Source: Caldilineales bacterium
GTDB lineage: Bacteria; Chloroflexota; Anaerolineae; Caldilineales; Caldilineaceae
Direction of reading: 5' to 3'
Assembly: GCA_012271135.1 (NCBI GenBank)
Contig: JAAXGZ010000096.1
Location: 1 to 64,000, forward strand
Length of the DNA: 64,000 nt
This document shows positions 19,275-27,785 of the stretch, one piece after another. A model generated the notes under the pieces. The model saw only the letters and a program-made list of their open reading frames with translations, had not been told where the DNA came from and ran no database searches. The position numbers and the translations under genes were made by a program. Every line of letters starts with the position of its first letter. The stretch's first letter is position 1.

Positions 19275-19976
19275 ACAGTTACGTGGAACATGCTTCCTGC
19301 GGCAGATTGTAATGCTTAACACACAAGCTCAGCCTCAATGTCATACTTGATCCTGTACATGGTCCGTGTCGTTCAAGCTGATTGGGATGAAATTCCGCCT
19401 CACACCACCGCACAATCCCCGCTGCCAGCGGTCCTGTGGCTTGTACAAGAAGGTGCGTGGTTGCTGGCAGTTCAAACGTAATGTACCCAACGATAGCCAA
19501 CAGGCCACCATCCCCTTGTTTACTCGTCAAACCCTGCAAAGTGCAGGGTTTTCAATTGAGGGGAGCACAACCATTCAGATGCCAGGGCAGAGGTGGCACG
19601 GTGTCCATCAGGATCCGCATGCGGACACAGTGCTCGGCGTTGTCCCGTGGGAGGTAGCTGCCGAACAACTCCACCTGTTGCAGCCTAGCCGTGCATACGG
19701 CTTGTGGAGGTGGCGGGTTGCTGTTGCCACTGTCCCACCTAACCCGCTGCCACCGTTCCGCGATCCCCTTGTGCAGCGATGTGCTCTCGGTTTCCAGTCC
19801 CCCATCCCGGCATCTCCAACCCCGGTCCAACTCCGCCGGGACAACCGCCCCTGCCAGTATATAATTTCGAAGATTATCCACACCACTGCCTACACGACAG
19901 GGCATTTTAAATTCATGTTCATGCAAAGCCTATAAGGCGCGGCCCTCATGGGCTACCAGTCCCAAGGTGCAACATC
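19275..19976. other. Lower-GC intergenic stretch, no recognised gene
   Basis: About 700 bases lie between the IS701 copy and the broken secreted-protein gene. A minus-strand open frame of 124 codons (19926-19552) and a longer plus-strand frame exist, but neither resembles a known family. The minus-strand piece VELFGSYLPRDNAEHCVRMR looks protein-like and may be an old gene fragment. A TATAAT lies at about 19858. Confidence 0.35.
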
Positions 19977-20737
19977 ATGAAACTTATCATCACTCTGTTT
20001 ACTACCGTCTTCATCTTGTCGAAGGTCCTTGCCTCCACGGTCTATGCCCAATCCCATTCACCCGAGGATTCGGTTGAGGAGCCTCCGCTGACAGCGGAGG
20101 AACTGGCAAACCTGGTTGAACCATATCCAGACTTGCATCTTAGATCCCACGTATGCAGGTCCCATGCCAACACTGTCACAGGCCCAGGACATCATTCATC
20201 TACTGACAAATCTTGAGTTCGAGCTTGTGCCGGAGATGGTGGAAAACGCTACCCTACCCCAAGAGTCGGAGTACAGTACACACGCAACTTCATCCGGTAC
20301 CGTACGAAAAAATTGTGATACTCACTTCTGGGTCAAAATTACATGGCAGGGAAAACAGTATCCTGTTTCTCATGTAGGATGGGCTACACATAGTGGACAG
20401 ATGGAAACAGCCGATGGAGAATTTGTGCGACTCCTGAATCCTCTCCATAGCGTGGAATTCCACTTCCCATACAACGTTGTAATAGGAAATTTTTCTGTAT
20501 ACGATTTCACTGGTCAGTCCGACGATCCGTATAACAGACGCGTGGATGCTACTACGTGGCGGTTGGGTCCACTATAACCGTGCGAGCCTATATCTTGAAT
20601 ATAGGGATAGATATAATAAGCAATCGGGATCTGTCCTGTCGAATTTACCTTCGATAACCGCGGGAGAAGCTGAATATGCGCATATTCAATCAATGGCCCT
20701 TGGTGCTACAGATTGCCAGTGTGGTGCTGGTCAGTGA
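19977..20737 (+). pseudogene. Broken gene for a small secreted protein
   Basis: ATG 19977 begins a clear signal peptide (MKLIITLFTTVFILSKVLAS) and an acidic stretch (TAEELANLVEPYPD). The frame then shifts near 20130 into about 140 codons (TYAGPMPTLSQAQDIIHLL to DATTWRLG). A further, third-frame segment (HYNRASLYLEYRDRYNKQ) follows from about 20560. Sequence content stays protein-like across the shifts, so this is probably one gene with two frameshifts. Base composition is visibly less GC-rich than its neighbours, suggesting foreign origin. No family was recognised, and the exact end is uncertain. Confidence 0.5.
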
Positions 20738-20807
20738 ATGGCTCTTCTCTTGGGCCGGAAATTTGATCTGCATCCTGTCGAGTCTGCTAGCGAACCGCTT
20801 TGCGTAG
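20676..20807 (+). CDS. Small membrane protein, 43 residues
   Basis: ATG 20676 has GGGAGAAG about 10 bases upstream. The protein starts MRIFNQWPLVLQIASVVLVS and is mostly hydrophobic, with one or two possible membrane segments and a short end (LLANRFA). It ends 10 bases before the next small membrane protein. The two share the motif WPL(V/A)LQI followed by a hydrophobic helix, so they look like tandem paralogues. The function is unknown; small size and context allow a toxin-like or phage-type peptide, but nothing proves it. Confidence 0.45.
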   Translation: MRIFNQWPLVLQIASVVLVSEWLFSWAGNLICILSSLLANRFA

Positions 20808-20817
20808 GGGGAATCTT

Positions 20818-21114
20818 ATGCTATATCGCCTTGGATACAAGTCGCAAACCTGGCCCCTGGCCTTGCAGATAATGGTCGGTATACTCCTGGGACGGTTCGT
20901 GCTCGTGTTGGCCTTCGCTCTGTTCGGGGTCCTCTTGTGTCTGATACAGGGCCCTGCCTGTACATGGAATTGGGATTGGGTCAACGATGCCTGCGTGTCC
21001 CCTTCCCGCCTCTCGCCTAGCGAAACAGGAATGCCCACAGAGCCTTTGGCCGGTCTGCCGGACCTTGACTATAGCGGTGGCCTTCGTGTGGGCTTTGGGG
21101 GGCCACGGCCCTGA
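20818..21114 (+). CDS. Small membrane protein, 98 residues, possibly frameshifted at its end
   Basis: ATG 20818 has the strong site TAGGGGGA 5 bases upstream. The protein begins MLYRLGYKSQTWPLALQIMV, followed by a hydrophobic run to about residue 42. It is a paralogue of the 43-residue protein just upstream. After about residue 85 the frame loses hydrophobic character. In another frame the DNA encodes TLTIAVAFVWALGG, and a further shift gives ALMLGSVLWVVSH with a stop inside the left end of the next IS701 copy. The gene may therefore have lost a second membrane segment through frameshifts. Confidence 0.45.
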   Translation: MLYRLGYKSQTWPLALQIMVGILLGRFVLVLAFALFGVLLCLIQGPACTWNWDWVNDACVSPSRLSPSETGMPTEPLAGLPDLDYSGGLRVGFGGPRP

Positions 21115-21143
21115 TGCTGGGCTCCGTGCTGTGGGTGGTCTCA

Positions 21144-21978
21144 CACTGAAACGAGAAGTCATGTGGCAGATCGCCGGGGTTGGATTCAGCTCATGGAGTG
21201 CCGCCATGACCGCTGTCCGTCTCCGGTGCCGCAGTTAACCTGCGACGACCTGCTGCCGCCCGGACCTCGCTGCAAGCTTGCCTGGACCGTTTTCAGCCCC
21301 TGTTCCCGCGCCGCGACCAGGCAGCCTCCTTCGCCGCCTACGCTGAGGGGTTGCTGTCCGGAGAGCGGCGCAAGTCGGTCGAGCACAGGGTCCCGTGCCA
21401 GCTGGACGGCGACATGAACCAGGTGCGCCGCCCGCGGTACTTTGCGACGGACAGCCCCTGGTGCGACCGGCCGTTCCTGGAACAGCACTGGCAGGCGGTG
21501 GGGACGGAACTGGGCACGCGCGAGGCATCCTGCTGGTGGACACGACCGACATGCCCAAGCAGGGAGTGCACCCGGTGGGCGTGGCCCGGCAGTACTGCGG
21601 TCGGCTGGGCCAGGAACAGCCGCAGCTGGCCCCTGGGACTGCTGACCGAGCCGGTGGCCGACGGTTCGCTGGGTGGTTTGCGACGAGGGCTACGGTCGGT
21701 CGACTTCCTGGACGGGGTGGCGGCCCCGGGCTTGGGTTGCATGGCGGAGACACCGGTCGACACGCGGCTCTGGCCGACGCGGCCGCCGACCGTCGTGCCC
21801 CGCACCTGGCTGCTCTGAAGGCGCGGACCATGGCGTAGCAGCTGCCCGCGGAGGCCTGGACGCGCCGCCGCCTGCGGGACGGCAGCCGCGGACCCGAGTA
21901 CGCCGACTTTGCCATCCGGCGCGTGGTGGCCTCCCGCAGCGGCCTACCGGGCCCTGATGTCTGGCTCGTCATGCGGGA
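21144..21978 (+). mobile_element. Decayed IS701-type insertion sequence, copy 2, right end missing
   Basis: The left end CACTGAAACGAGAAGTC (21144-21160) matches the ends of copy 1, and the following 60 bases align up to GGAGTGCCGCC. The transposase is frameshifted but keeps family segments: DGDMNQVRRPRYFATDSPWC, DMPKQG, HPVGVARQYCGRLGQ and GPDVWLVMRD. The copy stops near 21978, before the part encoding the C-terminal WAIE region, and no matching inverted end follows. It is in opposite orientation to copy 1; the two flank a 1.9-kb lower-GC segment. Confidence 0.7.
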
Positions 21979-22061
21979 TGTGTCCCGGCTTCATTCGGAA
22001 ACGCTATCGCAAATCCGGTTTTCAATTGCCCGACAACGATTCCGCCCCTCGGATTCGGAAC

Positions 22062-23696
22062 CTATTGCGGGTACGTTGCGCCCCGGCCATCCGGCGTGGT
22101 GGGAAAGGTCGGATAGGACACAGGATCCAGCATGACCTCTATCAAGTAGGGACTGGTCTGGGCGCAGGCCGTGCGCACGGCATCATCCAGAGAGGTGTCG
22201 TCCGTGACCCGCCGACCAGGAATCCCATAGGCCGCCGCCAGCCTTGTGTGGTCCACAGACACTCCGTACTCGGTTCCGTGCACCGGACTTCCCGCACGCA
22301 GCTGTGCAACACGAATCAGATCCAAGGCCTCGTCCTGCATGACCACCACCTTGATATTGGCTCCCAGTTCGCGGAGCAGGCCCAGTTCGCCGGCGCACAT
22401 GGACAAGCCTCCGTCACCGATGACGCAAATCACCTGTCGTCCGGGATCCAGCGTCGCGGCCCCGATGGCTCCGGCCAGGCCAAATCCCATGCACGAAAGG
22501 CCGTTGGACAACAGGAAGCCCGACACGTTGTGGGTGGGCCAGTCCAAGGCAAAGTGAATCTTGTGGGATCCTACATCGACCGTCATGATTGCATCGAGGT
22601 CCGAATGCCGGCGCAAGGATCGCATGACCGCCTGCGGGCTTACCCGACCCTCGGCCGTGTCCTTGGGAGCCGGCACCGTGCGATCCTTTCTGAAGGCGTG
22701 GAAGTCGGTATCGATCCACCCCGATGCCGGCTCCGCTGCCTGGGCCAGGACTTCGAGATGTCCCGCGACATCCCCCGTGAGTTCCACATCGGCCGGCAGG
22801 GGCGGATCCACATTGGGCCACTCCGCAACCCACACCAGGGCACCATCAAACTCCCACGGAAGAACCAGCTCAACAACGTCGAACCCGATGGCAATCACCA
22901 GGTCCGCCTGCTCCAAAAGCTCGTAAACCGGATCGGTTCTGGTCAATCCAATGACTCCCGCGGCCAGCGGATGGCGGTCCGGCACGATGCCCTTGGCCTT
23001 GGGCGTTGCCACAATGGGGGCCTGCAACGAGCTGGCCACGGCCTGCACCGAGGTCCGCAGGGACGCATCCCGCGCTCCAAGCCCGGCAACCACCACCGGC
23101 CGGTGGGCGTGCACCATGTGGGCCAATGCCTTTTCCACACCTTCCATGTCCGGTTCCGGCCCGGCGGGAGGCCGGGGTTCGGGGTCGGTGCCATTGCCTG
23201 CGGCCGCCATGCCGGCAATTTCGTTGGAAATCTGCACGTAGACAGGACCGGGCCTGCCCTCCGCGGCCAGGGAACACACGTCGCGTAGGGAATGGATATT
23301 GTCCGGCTCCACCTTGAGGTGCGCCTTGATCATCGGCGCCATCAGGTGTTCCTGATCCAATACCTGATGGGTGTGCATGGGCCCGGATCCCTCCGCGGTG
23401 CAGGCACTAATCACCACCACGCCGGCCCGGTCGAGCCACAGGTGCCCCACCCCGGCCGTGGCATGGGTAATGCCAGGGCCCAACGTGGTCAGACAGGCCT
23501 GAAGTTTCCCGGTCAGGGTCCAGCGCGCGGATGCTGCATATGCAGCACTGGATTCGTTGCGCACCAACACGAATTCGATACCCTGGCACCGGAGGGCGTC
23601 CAGGATCCGGACATTCTCCCCGCCGGGCAAGCCGAACACCATGCGCACACCGAGGTCGTGCAGTGAACGGGCCAGAACTTCAGCACACGTGGACAT
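22062..23696 (-). CDS. Thiamine-diphosphate-dependent enzyme, acetolactate-synthase-like
   Basis: A 544-residue protein with the three-domain ThDP fold. The N-terminal Pyr domain has Glu48 in FVLVRNESSAAYAA (cofactor-activating Glu). A central domain follows, then a C-terminal PP domain with GDGGLSMCAGELG (427-439). The usual NN of the GDG-X25-NN motif is replaced by MQDEALDLI (about 453-461), as in sulfopyruvate-decarboxylase-like or atypical ALS members. No regulatory subunit is adjacent, and the context is catabolic rather than branched-chain synthesis, so a 2-oxoacid decarboxylase or carboligase role is likely. ATG 23696 has GGAGAATCCC upstream. It is the last gene of the six-gene minus-strand operon starting at 30357. 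Confidence 0.85.
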   Translation of the reverse strand: MSTCAEVLARSLHDLGVRMVFGLPGGENVRILDALRCQGIEFVLVRNESSAAYAASARWTLTGKLQACLTTLGPGITHATAGVGHLWLDRAGVVVISACTAEGSGPMHTHQVLDQEHLMAPMIKAHLKVEPDNIHSLRDVCSLAAEGRPGPVYVQISNEIAGMAAAGNGTDPEPRPPAGPEPDMEGVEKALAHMVHAHRPVVVAGLGARDASLRTSVQAVASSLQAPIVATPKAKGIVPDRHPLAAGVIGLTRTDPVYELLEQADLVIAIGFDVVELVLPWEFDGALVWVAEWPNVDPPLPADVELTGDVAGHLEVLAQAAEPASGWIDTDFHAFRKDRTVPAPKDTAEGRVSPQAVMRSLRRHSDLDAIMTVDVGSHKIHFALDWPTHNVSGFLLSNGLSCMGFGLAGAIGAATLDPGRQVICVIGDGGLSMCAGELGLLRELGANIKVVVMQDEALDLIRVAQLRAGSPVHGTEYGVSVDHTRLAAAYGIPGRRVTDDTSLDDAVRTACAQTSPYLIEVMLDPVSYPTFPTTPDGRGATYPQ

Positions 23697-23780
23697 GGGA
23701 TTCTCCGTAAGCAACAGAGGCTCCCAAGGAAGCCCCTGTACCAATCTGTTCAAACTCCCTGCGGGAACCTGGAGTGCGGA

Positions 23781-25109
23781 TCAGACAGCGTGAACCTCTT
23801 CCACCGCCTCGGTCAGGATATCGGCGATCCGGTCCAGTTCCTCGTCAGTGGAAATCAGCGGTGGAGCCATGACAACCAGGTTGCCGACCACACGCGGCAT
23901 AAACCCCTTTTCGATACAGGCGCTCTTCACGGCTTCGGCGGTGCCGGCCTCCGTCCGCGACTCCTTGTCCTCGACTAGCTCCACGGCCAGCATCAACCCC
24001 TTGCCGCGCACCTCGCCCACGTTGTCATGCTCCTCCAGGTGTCTGAGCGCACCCAGGAGGTAGTTGCCGGCGTGCCGGGCCTTCTTGTGATACTCGCCGG
24101 TCTGCAGAATGTCCAGGTTGGCCAGGGCCACGGCACAGCACGTCGGGTGGCCGGAATAGGTGTAGGCATGGAACCAACGGTCCTCGAACGGGCAGGCATC
24201 CATCACGTCCTTGATCCGATCGTGCACCTGGATGCCGCCCAGCGGCAGGTAGCCGCTGGTGATGGCCTTGGCGAAGGTCATCAGATCCGGCTGGACGCCC
24301 CAATGGTGCAGGCCGAACCACTCACCCGTCCGGCCCCAGCCCGTGATTACCTCGTCCGAAATCAACAGGATGTTGTGCTCGTCACAGATCTCCCGGATGC
24401 GCGGGAAATAGTCGTTCGGAGGCACGATCACGCCGCCGGCACCGATTACAGGCTCGGCGATGAACGCGCCGACGTTGTCCGCGCCCAGTTCCTCTATCTT
24501 CTCCTCCAGCTCACGGGCCGCCGCCAGTCCCACGGTCTCCCCCTCGCGCACTTCGCCGGCGAATCGGTAGGGGTACGGTGGGTTGACATGGGTAAACCCC
24601 GGCATCACGGGCTCGAAGTGCTTCCAGTAACCGGGGATGCCAGTGGCACTGAGCGCGGCCAGTGTCACGCCGTGGTAGCCCCGCAAACGCGAAATGATCG
24701 TCGTCTTGTTGGGCTTGCCCATCTGCTTCCAATACCAGCGCACCGTCTTGAACGCACTCTCGGTCGACTCGGCTCCACCCGACGTGAAGAATGTCGAGTT
24801 GAGATCCGGGTAGGCGAAACCGGCGAGGCGGTCCGCAAGCTCAATTGTGGTGGCGGACCCAGTGCCCGAGTAATTGGACATATAGGCCACGCTCAACATC
24901 TGCTTGCGTGCGGCATCCGCCAACTCGGGTCGGCCGTGACCCAGGTTCACGTTCCAAAGCCCCGACATGCCGTCGATCACCTTGTGGCCATCCACCCGGT
25001 GCAGGTAGATGCCCTCAGCGCGATCAAACACCATGGTTTGAGGTACTGTCTGCGGATGGTGCAGGGGGTGGATGAGTCGCTCATCCTTCTCGTGAATGGT
25101 CCTGGCCAT
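23781..25109 (-). CDS. Class III (omega) aminotransferase
   Basis: A 442-residue PLP enzyme of the acetyl-ornithine/omega-amino-acid group. It has the PLP-phosphate segment TSGGAESTESAFK (109-121), Asp252 in LISDEVITGWGRTG, and the Schiff-base lysine Lys281 in MTFAKAITSGYLPLGG. The N-terminal LWNVNLGHGRPELADA is typical of beta-alanine/taurine:pyruvate-type transaminases. GAGGAAG precedes the ATG. The neighbours (ThDP enzyme, glucarate-dehydratase-like enzyme) suggest transamination between an amino acid or amine and a 2-oxoacid within the catabolic operon. The true amino donor is unknown. Confidence 0.9.
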   Translation of the reverse strand: MARTIHEKDERLIHPLHHPQTVPQTMVFDRAEGIYLHRVDGHKVIDGMSGLWNVNLGHGRPELADAARKQMLSVAYMSNYSGTGSATTIELADRLAGFAYPDLNSTFFTSGGAESTESAFKTVRWYWKQMGKPNKTTIISRLRGYHGVTLAALSATGIPGYWKHFEPVMPGFTHVNPPYPYRFAGEVREGETVGLAAARELEEKIEELGADNVGAFIAEPVIGAGGVIVPPNDYFPRIREICDEHNILLISDEVITGWGRTGEWFGLHHWGVQPDLMTFAKAITSGYLPLGGIQVHDRIKDVMDACPFEDRWFHAYTYSGHPTCCAVALANLDILQTGEYHKKARHAGNYLLGALRHLEEHDNVGEVRGKGLMLAVELVEDKESRTEAGTAEAVKSACIEKGFMPRVVGNLVVMAPPLISTDEELDRIADILTEAVEEVHAV

Positions 25110-25189
25110 GGTTGACGCTTCCTCAGTACCTTGATGGATTCACAGTCAATCAATCAGCATTATGCCTGCCACGCGGGGCGGGTTCGCAC

Positions 25190-26470
25190 CTAATACCTCG
25201 TCGCCGCGAACTTCCAGCCCGGCTCTACATTCTGCATCTCCACTTCGTCATCGCGGTGTGTCAGGCCACAGGCCTCGTACTGGTCCTGCAGACGCGCCAG
25301 TTCGTCCCGGTCGACTTCCACCCCCAGGCCCGGTTCATCCGACACTTCGACACAGCCATCGTCAAATTGGATGTGACCGCTGGCCACCACCTCATCCTCC
25401 TGCCATGGGTAGTGCGTGTCGCAGGCATAGGTCAGGTTGGGGATGGTGGCGCCCAGTTGTGTCATGGCGGCCAGGGAAATGCCGACGTGGCTGTTGGAGT
25501 GCATGGACAAGCCCCGGCCGAATACCCGGCAGAACGCGGCCAGATCCTGGCTGGGGCGGAGGCCGCCCCAGAAGTGATGGTCGCTGAGGATTACATCCTC
25601 CGAACCGAGCGCAACACTCCCCGGCAGATCCTCGAACGAAGTCGTGCACATGTTGGTGGCCATGGGGATGTCCAGGGCCTGGCGCACTTCGGCCATCGCC
25701 TCCTGGCCGCGCACCGGATCCTCGTAGTACTCGAGCACGCCTTCCAGATCTCTGCCGATGCGAATGGCGGTCTCAACCGTCCAGATTGCATTGGGGTCCA
25801 GCCTCAGGGGCGTTCCCGGACCGAACGCGGCCCGCATCGCGTGGATGGCCGCTGCCTCCTCATCGGGAGGAAACGCCCCGCCCTTGAGCTTGATGGACTT
25901 GAACCCGAATTCATCGCACATGGCCCGGGCCTGCGCCACGATTCCGTCGGGATCCAGGGCAGCCGCCTGGCGGGCGTGCGCCCAACCCGTCAATCCGGGT
26001 TTCGTGTCGAAGCCGAGTTCTCCCCCAGCCCCTTCGTGCTTGTAGAAGAGATAGGCGGAGAACTCCACCCGATCCCTGACCTTGCCCCCCAGCAGTTCGT
26101 GCACGGGGCGCCCGAGCATCCTTCCCTGCAGGTCCAGCAGGGCTACTTCGATCGCACTGCGCACGTGGACTGCCTGACGGCTGTCCCATGGCCGGTCGCC
26201 TCGATGGTCCTCGACATCCAGGTGGGCAGCAATCCGGTTCAGGATGTCGTTCAGGTGGAAGGGGCTGGCCCCTTCCACCACCGGACGCACCGCCTCCAGG
26301 GCGGCCCGGGTCTTGAAGTGACCCGGCACCTCGCCGAAGCCCGAGATGCCATCATCCGACACCAATTCCACAATCAAACGGAGGGCATACGGGGCATGAA
26401 GGCCACCGGCATTGAGGAGTGGGGGATCGCCCACGGCGATGGGGTAGACGTGCAAGGCCTGTATGTTCAT
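25190..26470 (-). CDS. Glucarate dehydratase-like enolase-superfamily enzyme
   Basis: A 426-residue enzyme with the glucarate-dehydratase signature order. K-x-K is Lys194/Lys196 (SIKLKGG). Metal ligands are Asp225 with Asn227 (LDPNAIW), Glu250 (YYEDP) and the third position near ATNMCTTSF. SDHHFWGG follows, and His324 lies in SMHSNSHVGISL (compare the HSNNH motif of GudD). The family dehydrates sugar diacids such as D-glucarate to a 5-keto-4-deoxy product. Motif details differ slightly from true GudD, so the substrate may be a related aldarate or uronate. The next upstream gene encodes an MFS carrier that could import the acid. Confidence 0.88.
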   Translation of the reverse strand: MNIQALHVYPIAVGDPPLLNAGGLHAPYALRLIVELVSDDGISGFGEVPGHFKTRAALEAVRPVVEGASPFHLNDILNRIAAHLDVEDHRGDRPWDSRQAVHVRSAIEVALLDLQGRMLGRPVHELLGGKVRDRVEFSAYLFYKHEGAGGELGFDTKPGLTGWAHARQAAALDPDGIVAQARAMCDEFGFKSIKLKGGAFPPDEEAAAIHAMRAAFGPGTPLRLDPNAIWTVETAIRIGRDLEGVLEYYEDPVRGQEAMAEVRQALDIPMATNMCTTSFEDLPGSVALGSEDVILSDHHFWGGLRPSQDLAAFCRVFGRGLSMHSNSHVGISLAAMTQLGATIPNLTYACDTHYPWQEDEVVASGHIQFDDGCVEVSDEPGLGVEVDRDELARLQDQYEACGLTHRDDEVEMQNVEPGWKFAATRY

Positions 26471-26527
26471 TGATTCCTCATGGGCGGGGTAGCAGTTGGC
26501 AGGCGGTCGGTTTGCGACAAACCAGCA

Positions 26528-27772
26528 CTATGCCGCGGCGTGAACCTGGGTGAGTTTCATCTCGACCGGCTTTTCCTGAATCGGCAAGTGCACCAGCAGG
26601 CCATACAGCCCCAGCGCAATGGCGACGTAGAACCCCAGGTCGTAGGAGCCGGTCGCGTCATAGACCTTGCCGGACCACCAGGCACCGAAGAAGGCGCCAA
26701 CCTGATGGCTGAAGAAGACAAAGCCGTACATGATGGCTAGGTACTTGGGACCAAACAACAAGGCGATCGTGCCGCTTGTGACCGGCACCGTGGCCAGCCA
26801 AAGCAGTCCCATGGCCGCGCTGAACAGCAGGGTTGAAACCACCGTAATCGGAGTCAGCAGGTAGATCAGGAGGATCACGCCGCGCATGCCGTAGATGAAG
26901 CTGAGCAGAAATCGCCTGGGCAGCCGGTCCGCCAGCCAGCCGAAGGTCAAGGAGCCCACCAGGTTGAAGGCCCCAATGAAAGCCAGCGCAATGCCGCGGA
27001 TGTGCCCGATCCCGTTGTCTTCCAAATATACCGGCAGGTGCGTGCCAATGAAGGCGATGTGAAACCCGCACACCACGAAACCCGATACCAGCAACAGATA
27101 ACTGGGCTTGGTGAAGCCTTCCCGAACGAACGACCACAAGGGTACTTCAGGCTCCATAACCTTGCCCGCCGCAATTTGATGCTCCTTCTTCTGCTTGCCG
27201 GGAAGCCCCAGGGACAACAGGACGACCGACAAAATCAGCACAGCCTCAATCCGAATCGCCTGTTGCCAGCCGTAGTTGTCAACCAGCCACTGGGCCACCG
27301 GGGGCATCACCAGAAATCCGGCCGAACCCATGGCCGTGATGATGCCGAACACGGTCCCCCGCTGCCGCGGCGACACCAGTTGCACCAGGGCACCAAGGAC
27401 CACCACGTAGGTGGTAGCGGCAAGACCGATGCCAACCAGAATCCCAAGTCCGGTTATCAGGCCGGCCGTGGCCACCCATTGGGTCACCAGCAGCAATCCG
27501 GCCGCATAAATGGCACCCCCTGCACCCAGCACCAGGCGGGACCCGAAGCGCTCGGCCAGGAATCCCATGACGGGGATGCCGAACATCAGGTTGCTGATGG
27601 CGGCAGCGATGCCGAAGGTTTCCCGACCCACGCCCAATTCAGCGGTGATTGGCGTCAGGAACAGCCCGAATCCCTGGCGGATCCCGGCGCTCAGCATCAC
27701 GGACAGTGCCGACGCGATGATGGCAACCACCACCGTCCGGGTCATGCGGTCCGCGGATTCGGCCCGGCTCAT
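26528..27772 (-). CDS. MFS transporter (oxalate/formate or monocarboxylate type)
   Basis: A 414-residue integral membrane protein with about 12 hydrophobic segments. Family features include AGIRQGFGLFLTPI in helix 1, the loop FLAERFGSRLVLG between helices 2 and 3, and FGWLADRLPRRFLLS in the second half. This resembles the OFA/monocarboxylate carrier group, which moves small organic acids. GGAAG precedes the ATG, which lies 13 bases after the Fe-dehydrogenase stop. It is embedded in the catabolic operon and is the likely importer for its sugar acid or organic acid. Confidence 0.88.
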   Translation of the reverse strand: MSRAESADRMTRTVVVAIIASALSVMLSAGIRQGFGLFLTPITAELGVGRETFGIAAAISNLMFGIPVMGFLAERFGSRLVLGAGGAIYAAGLLLVTQWVATAGLITGLGILVGIGLAATTYVVVLGALVQLVSPRQRGTVFGIITAMGSAGFLVMPPVAQWLVDNYGWQQAIRIEAVLILSVVLLSLGLPGKQKKEHQIAAGKVMEPEVPLWSFVREGFTKPSYLLLVSGFVVCGFHIAFIGTHLPVYLEDNGIGHIRGIALAFIGAFNLVGSLTFGWLADRLPRRFLLSFIYGMRGVILLIYLLTPITVVSTLLFSAAMGLLWLATVPVTSGTIALLFGPKYLAIMYGFVFFSHQVGAFFGAWWSGKVYDATGSYDLGFYVAIALGLYGLLVHLPIQEKPVEMKLTQVHAAA

Positions 27773-27785
27773 CGTGCAACTTCCA

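Noticed and set aside
24027-25115. A 362-codon plus-strand frame opposite the aminotransferase
   Set aside because: It is an antisense shadow without motifs.
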